DNA from: Cenococcum geophilum 1.58
Taxonomy: Eukaryota > Ascomycota > Dothideomycetes > Gloniales > Gloniaceae
Assembly: GCA_001692895.1 (NCBI GenBank)
Contig: KV748193.1
Location: 744,001 to 808,000 of the forward strand
Reading direction: 5' to 3'
DNA: 64,000 nucleotides
Below the pieces are notes generated by a model, which was not told the DNA's origin, did no database searches, and saw only the letters and a list, made by a program, of their open reading frames with translations. The number at the start of each line of letters is the position of its first letter. The stretch's first letter is position 1. The position numbers and the translations under genes are program-made. Shown here piece by piece: positions 58,991-64,000 of the stretch.

Positions 58991-59842
58991 TATGTAAGTT
59001 TTATAACTATAACATCATAATTAAGTCTTGATTTTAGTTATAGTATAAGTAGTAGAGTCTAAATTTAGATCGCGACTGAGTCGATTAATTAGATGGCGTA
59101 GTATTTTGTGAGGCGTTGCGCAAACTAATTCAGGTACTGCTACCTGCTTCGCGCCCACGCGCCCACGCGCGCGCGCGCCCGGTGGGACCCAAATTAACAC
59201 CTCCGCTCCGCATCCAAGGGCCTGCAATTGTAGAGCGCGGTGATCGGTCAACCAACCCTACAACCGGCTCTATAATTACCAATCGCGTCGACAGATCTAC
59301 TTGTAGAGAGCCCTCAGCATTTAAGCGAAATACTGGCACTTTGATTTTCGCGATGCAGGCGCAAACAAGTCAAACGCACGTGATACTCTAACTTAATGAG
59401 GAAGCACCTAACTTAATGAGGAAGCGTCTAAACTAAATGAGGTAGGGGGTGTATGTGTATCAATTGGGGGGTGTATGCGTATCGTTTAGGGGGTATATGA
59501 CTAGCAGCGGCCTTTATTTATTCACATAACGCGTTATTATTACCACACGCAGTCCCTTTTTTTTTAAGACTTAGGGCTTCTAAATAGTATAATTTTTATT
59601 ATACGGCTATTGCTTAGTCCTAACATTAATTTCGTTAAAGTTAAAAAACGCGTTATTAAAAGCCTAAGCATATATTATATCTTATTAAATAGTCTACTAA
59701 TATAGATAGAACTACACAGATATATAGATATCTACTACTCAAAGTTATTGCAACACCTAGAAGGTGCTATAGTTGGGTCCTTCCTCAAAAATACCCTCCC
59801 TTGGCCCGGAGTGCTTCTGCTACTACTAGGGGGTAAGCTTTG
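58991..59842. other. Mixed non-coding DNA with a GC-rich island and short direct repeats
   Basis: 59100-59390 is GC-rich (a cgcgcgcgcgc run near 59165) and not AT-skewed; overlapping open frames on both strands there look fortuitous. The block ctaacttaatgaggaagc recurs near 59390-59425, and gggggtgtatg.gtatc recurs near 59446-59500. No gene was identified. Confidence 0.5.
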
Positions 59843-60060
59843 GGCAGAGCCTCGCGCAGAGCCTTAGTAGAGCCTGGTGCAGAGTCTTAGCAGAGCTTCG
59901 TGCAGAGCCTGGTGCAGAGTCTTAGCAGAGCTTCGTGCAGAGCTTCGTGCAGAGCTTCGTGCAGAGCTTCGTGCAGAGCTTCGTGCAGAGCTTCATGCAG
60001 AGCTTCATGCAGAGCCTCATGCAGAGCTTCGTGCAGGGCTTCGTGCAAAGCCACGTGCAG
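59843..60060. repeat. 12-bp minisatellite, unit gcagagcttcgt
   Basis: About 18 tandem 12-bp units with small variations (cttcgt, cctcgc, cctggt, cttcat). Because 12 is a multiple of three, all frames stay open and give apparent proteins of repeated ASCR, AELR or QSFV. These are not credible genes. A shorter acgtgcag repeat follows to about 60095. Confidence 0.9.
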
Positions 60061-60381
60061 GCGTGCAGACGTGCAGCTGTGCAGACGTGCAGACGTTCGT
60101 ACGGGCGATTAATTGCAGAGACGTTTGTAGAGACGACTATATGGGCAATTGATTAATTGATTGATTGTATGGGCGTTTGTGCAGGCGATTGTAGAACCTT
60201 CCTAGTATATTAGTGCTGCGTATTAGTAGAGCTTTAGAGATCTATATAGATAAAGAAAAGAGACTCTATATACACAAGGTAGGTGCCGAAACGCTAATAA
60301 CGATACTAACGATAGAGGAATTGTAATTGCCACTGTCGACAACGCTACTTAGTCGGTATTTGGTAGTAGGAATCGACAATA

Positions 60382-60530
60382 GGGCTTCGAGTAGAGCTTC
60401 AAGCAGAGATTCAAGTAGAGCTTCGAGCAGAGCTTCGAGCAGAGCTTCGAGCAGAGCTTCGAGAGGAGCTTTAAGCGGGGCTTCGTGCAGAGCTTTTGCA
60501 GAGCTTTGGCAGAGCTCCGTGCAGAGCTCC
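60382..60530. repeat. 12-bp minisatellite, unit gcagagcttcga
   Basis: About ten units related to the array at 59843-60060 but with cga for cgt, degrading to the right into gcagagctccgt. The two arrays are separated by about 320 bp of unrelated sequence. Confidence 0.88.
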
Positions 60531-61500
60531 GTTTAGGTCTCCCCCTAAGCTTCGTTCCGCAGAGCTCTCGTAAAGCTCCACAGCTCTACGCAGAGGGCTG
60601 GCGGCGTGGGCGTAGCGTTCAGCATTAGTGTTTACTGAGCGGCTCGGCGGTGCGGAGGTAGAATTGGGGTCTCTACGGCGACGAATTCCTCAATATCGCG
60701 CGGGTATAAGGAGCTGATGATCTCATAGCTTTATATAGTAGGCCTTTCTCTATAATTTAGTGTAATTTTTATGTCAACAGGTATTGTGGGAGGGTAGATT
60801 AATTTCGTTAAAGTTAATAAGGTCGTCTCATATAAACCGTGTTTAGGTTTTCCTATAAATCTCGCCAAAGTCTCTCAGAAGAAAACGATTGCCGTCCTAA
60901 ATCAGCTTAGCGGACGGTGCGGATATTCCCATATCCGCATAATCGATTTCTTGGTCTGAGCTTACCTCAGTAAGCTTAGACGTGATTCCGTTGGTGCGGA
61001 GTTAATCGGCCCGCAAGCGGGTGACTAACTACGTTTGTGGTGCACCATCAAAATTACGTCTGAGGGACATATCCGACATTTCTTAGAAGTTCCAACAATA
61101 TCCGCGTTACGGAGATTGCGGAGATTGAAATAACTTAACACTAATATTTTACACCACTTCCTAAAGTTTATTAATTATATAACAGGATCTAGGCTTTTAG
61201 AATATATTATTTTTATTACTTAGGTATTTTTAGGTTTTATAATTATTTTCGTTATAAAAAAAACGCGTTCTTAGGAGTCCCGGAACCACATATAGCTTTA
61301 TTAAACGCTAGCTAATATATATAAAACCTATATAGATCTATAATAGCCACCCTAAAGAACTTATTACAGCCTAGCGGATATATAGTGTCCGCGTTATAGT
61401 GTATAATACTACTAAAACCTTATCGCGGGCCAACCACTAAGTTACGGATATTTAGGTAAATCTACTATATGCCACTACCGAAACCCGCTAGGCGGAGAGG
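60531..61500. other. Non-coding region between the minisatellites and the RecQ relic
   Basis: 60540-60720 is GC-richer and featureless. taatttcgttaaagttaa near 60800 repeats a sequence near 59625. 60890-61110 is less AT-skewed and carries several hairpins. No gene was recognised. Confidence 0.5.
60892..60981. other. Three consecutive hairpins
   Basis: CCGTCC/GGACGG (60892-60897 with 60912-60917), TGCGGATAT/ATATCCGCA (60918-60926 with 60931-60939, loop tccc) and gtctgagcttac/gtaagcttagac (60954-60965 with 60970-60981, one mismatch, loop ctca). They are spaced almost end to end. Further on, tggtgcacca near 61040 is a 10-bp palindrome. Function unknown. Confidence 0.7.
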
Positions 61501-62880
61501 GAAGAAGTTAAATAAGGTGCTAGAACAGCCGCGGCCGTATTAGGTGTTAGATAATTAGACTTAAAGGAGTTGTAGAATAAACTAGGAGTGATGGTTATAG
61601 GACCTTTAAGATTAGCTTCTTGCGCTTCGCGGAGAGAGTAAGGCCTGGCAGCTAAGTAAGGTTAATAAGGCTATTACTTTTTATATCTGTATTGCGGACG
61701 TGCGGAGCAGCTTAAAGCTCTTAGGTGGCTGCTGTTTAAGGAAAAAGATATAATACTTATTATAAGAACCTTATTTAGTAAGAGTATAATAATATAAGCG
61801 ATGCCATGTCTTCTTCGGGCCTTAGTAATAATTATTATCTTGCTATTTAATGCAATTAGTGCAAAGTAGAAGGTAAAAATTAAGGAGCTTCCTGGAATAA
61901 GGCCGGTTTATATATACGCTAAGATAATATCCGCACGTCTTTTATAGGAAATCCGCATTAGAGTATACACCCATATTTTAATATCGCTAGAGCTGTTAGT
62001 TAGTAAAAGGTTCTATAAGATACTTACTAACCCTACCTTTCGCGCGTATATTAGCTTGGTAGTAATTAACGAGGTACATCTTATAGCTAATTGGGGGGGT
62101 TTGTTCTGGAGTTTGTATATATAGCTATAGAAAGTGCGGTCGTTATTAGGGCGGAAGCCTTAGTTTGCTTGTACTGCAACGCTTAATAATATAACGTTTA
62201 AAATTGTTTAAGAGTTGGCGGGCTTTTAAAATAATATTAATATAGTACGGATATTGATTAACCGGCTAGATCTATTAATTATTAGAGAATATGTTAAGCG
62301 AGGAAATAAGAAGTCCTTTAAGAGCTTATACTTTGTTATAGACCGTATATATACCGCTATATCCGCTAAGCAGAGAATCTAATACACGCTAACTCCCTAC
62401 TAGATCCTAAAGATAGTTATCTTTCTTAATTTAAAGGACCTAATATTGCTATATAGGAACTTAATTCGTTTATAGTTGGTATATTATAGGTACCAGGAAG
62501 CGCAGGCTAGAAGAGCTATTTAGCTTTATTATGCATCGTTAGCTATTACGGATAAAGATAGACTATATAAGGAGTTTAGAAAGCCTAACTTAGAAATCTA
62601 TATTCTGCTCTCCTCTAACGCGCTTGCCTACGGCGCTAATATTCCTAATATTAACTATATCGCGCAGTATTACATATATAAAGACAAGTCCATTAATATA
62701 ATATAGTAACGACTTGGACGCGGTGCTTGTGGTAGTAGTTAAAAAGGTAAGGCAATATTTCTAATTAAGGATTGGTATAAAGGTCTATATAAGGATATTA
62801 CTAGGCCAGCTAAAAATCGCGGTTGTACTGGTAGAGCCTTCCGATCTTAGCTAAGTCAACTTAGCTATAAATATTGTGTT
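61500..62880 (+). pseudogene. RecQ-family (telomere-linked type) helicase relic
   Basis: Decayed superfamily 2 DNA helicase of the RecQ family. Recognisable in order: GRAEQLKALRWLLFKEKDI (about 61700) before an eroded motif I RT-F-KS (about 61765-61785); AMPCLLRALVII (about 61800); the strand-separation motif II LVVINEVHLIANWGG (about 62056-62100), in which N stands where the DExH Asp is expected, a G-to-A type change; ACTATLNN motif III (about 62170); SSNALAYGANIPNINYIAQY (about 62610-62670); and motif VI RLGRGACG (about 62710-62735). Many stops of RIP type interrupt it. Families of RecQ helicases next to telomeres are known in Ustilago, Magnaporthe and Metarhizium, so this supports a subtelomeric location. 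The exact start is not determinable. Confidence 0.75.
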
Positions 62881-64000
62881 AAGCGATAGGTGCTATAAGA
62901 GGATAGGGCTACTAATTTTGCTAGCGATATATCTTTAAGAGTGTCCGTATATAGCAATGCTAATTCTAATCCGTCCGCATTTAATATAGGGCGAGAGCTT
63001 AGTTCTAATGGAATATCCGTAATTCTACTTATGGATATTCTACTAAAGAAGCTAGCGTAGCGCCTAAAAACTAAAGCTGAGAAAAGAGTAGCTCTCTCCT
63101 ATTATATATATGCTCTTATAAATAAGGAAAAGGGCTGCTTATAAAAGATTATATTGGAGAACTATAAGAAACAGTCTCCGTCCACTGGTGGTGAGGGTTA
63201 TTACTCTAACTATAATCCTACTTTACGGGCTTTTAAAGAGTTTAATATCTATAAGCCGTATATAGAGGGGATTCTAAGGAAGATGTAATAAAAGGCCTTT
63301 GCCGTAAGTATAAAAAACTAGTTCTATAACTAGATAGAGAAGAAATATAAGTACACTGTTTGGAATTTAACCTTAAGCTACGTTATATCCAATAAGCAAA
63401 TTACCGCCCTTTATAGCTGCGCCTGGTATATAACTAGCTATAAGGCGCTTAAGAAAAACCTACCTAATTGGAATTGTAATTAGCTTGGTAATAATTTAGA
63501 TAAGTTTATTGCCTTTATTTAAGCGGAGGTAGAAAAGGCAAATTAAGTAGAGAGCTAGCTATTAGCGTTAGTAAGTAAATTAAAAGATAGTATAGAGCAG
63601 ATATTACTATGGTCTAGGGTAGCGGAGAGGCGTATAGTATTGGCAGCTTAATGTCCGTAAACGTAAGTAGCCTAGCTACCTTAATTAATATCCGCCGAAA
63701 ATCCGCGTGTAGGGCTGCCGATACTATTACCTTCTTAACCTATATCTAGTAGGAACGCGTAGCTGGCTAGCTTAAACTCTAGCTAGCAGAATACCTTTAG
63801 GATAAATATACTAACACCCTATAATGGATATTAGTCTTAGTAACGCGATAGTTAGGTCTAGTTTTTAATATAGGGCGGATATCTAGGATCCTAAAGTTAG
63901 GCCAGATATTAATAGCCCTAGGGTAATAATTAGCGTCAGTTGTTGTTAGGTATTAAGTATCGGCCTCTTAGATATTAAGGTCTATACTATAATAATAGAT
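62881..64000 (+). other. Downstream part of the RecQ relic or other eroded sequence, runs off the window
   Basis: Fragments of open frame continue after motif VI (for example SPSTGGEGYYSNYNPTLRAF near 63180-63235) and may be the C-terminal part of the same helicase family. Frames are short and broken. TATCCGC-type motifs, also seen at 60920, recur here. No separate gene recognised. Confidence 0.4.

Noticed and set aside
59021-59391. Overlapping short frames on both strands in the GC-rich island
   Set aside because: Open on both strands because of GC-rich composition; no recognised motif or splice pattern.
59440-59500. Degenerate telomere repeat (gggggtgtatg)
   Set aside because: Only two or three copies and no TTAGGG-type unit.
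59877-60156. Overlapping plus-strand frames reading ASCR, AELR and QSFV repeats
   Set aside because: All three frames of a 12-bp minisatellite are open by construction; none has non-repeat protein character.

Overview
The window reads as a chromosome arm of a filamentous ascomycete (Pezizomycotina) running from a gene-bearing edge into a repeat-filled, probably subtelomeric, AT-rich block. The reasons are spliced genes with 48-68 bp introns, a NACHT-WD40 (HET-E type) gene, Ty3/gypsy chromoviruses, a Fot1/pogo-like MITE, a fungal Helitron, a RecQ-like helicase relic, and a strong TpA-rich, CpA-poor signature typical of repeat-induced point mutation (RIP). The species cannot be named from the sequence alone.

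Layout. (1) 1-6,100: normal composition, two minus-strand host genes: a fungal NLR (N-terminal NACHT-associated domain, NACHT, WD40 repeats running off the left edge) with one in-frame TGA, and an intact four-exon membrane-anchored alpha/beta hydrolase of the epoxide-hydrolase type. (2) 6,196-6,747: a TA-flanked pogo-type MITE at the composition boundary. (3) 7,052-56,074: about 49 kb of nested mobile elements with no intact gene. The 3' part of one Helitron (minus) is cut by gypsy fossil A (plus). A carries complete gypsy fossils B (minus, TSD GAGGA) and C (plus, TSD GTAAG), and a retroposon-like insert D. At about 35.31 kb A is joined to the oppositely oriented 5' half of the same family (E). 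E carries a different gypsy fossil F with 192-bp LTRs, and its single LTR is split by a second Helitron copy and by D2, a shorter relative of D. The second Helitron keeps the Rep-helicase reading region in eroded form and holds a fresh-looking PIF/Harbinger-type MITE. (4) 56,075-64,000: AT-rich low-complexity DNA, a cluster of GCGTGGTC-bearing hairpins around a 93-bp inverted repeat, two related 12-bp minisatellites, a row of three hairpins, and a decayed RecQ-family helicase like those linked to fungal telomeres.

Relative order can be read from the nesting. Helitron copy 1 predates A; A predates B, C and D; E predates F, Helitron copy 2 and D2; Helitron copy 2 predates the Harbinger-like MITE, which looks unmutated. 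No new functional system was recognised. The most unusual items are the inverted joining of two gypsy 5' halves, the paired Helitrons with a 257-bp tandem array of differing copy number, the 93-bp hairpin, and insert D with a GC-rich, possibly inverted 5' end.
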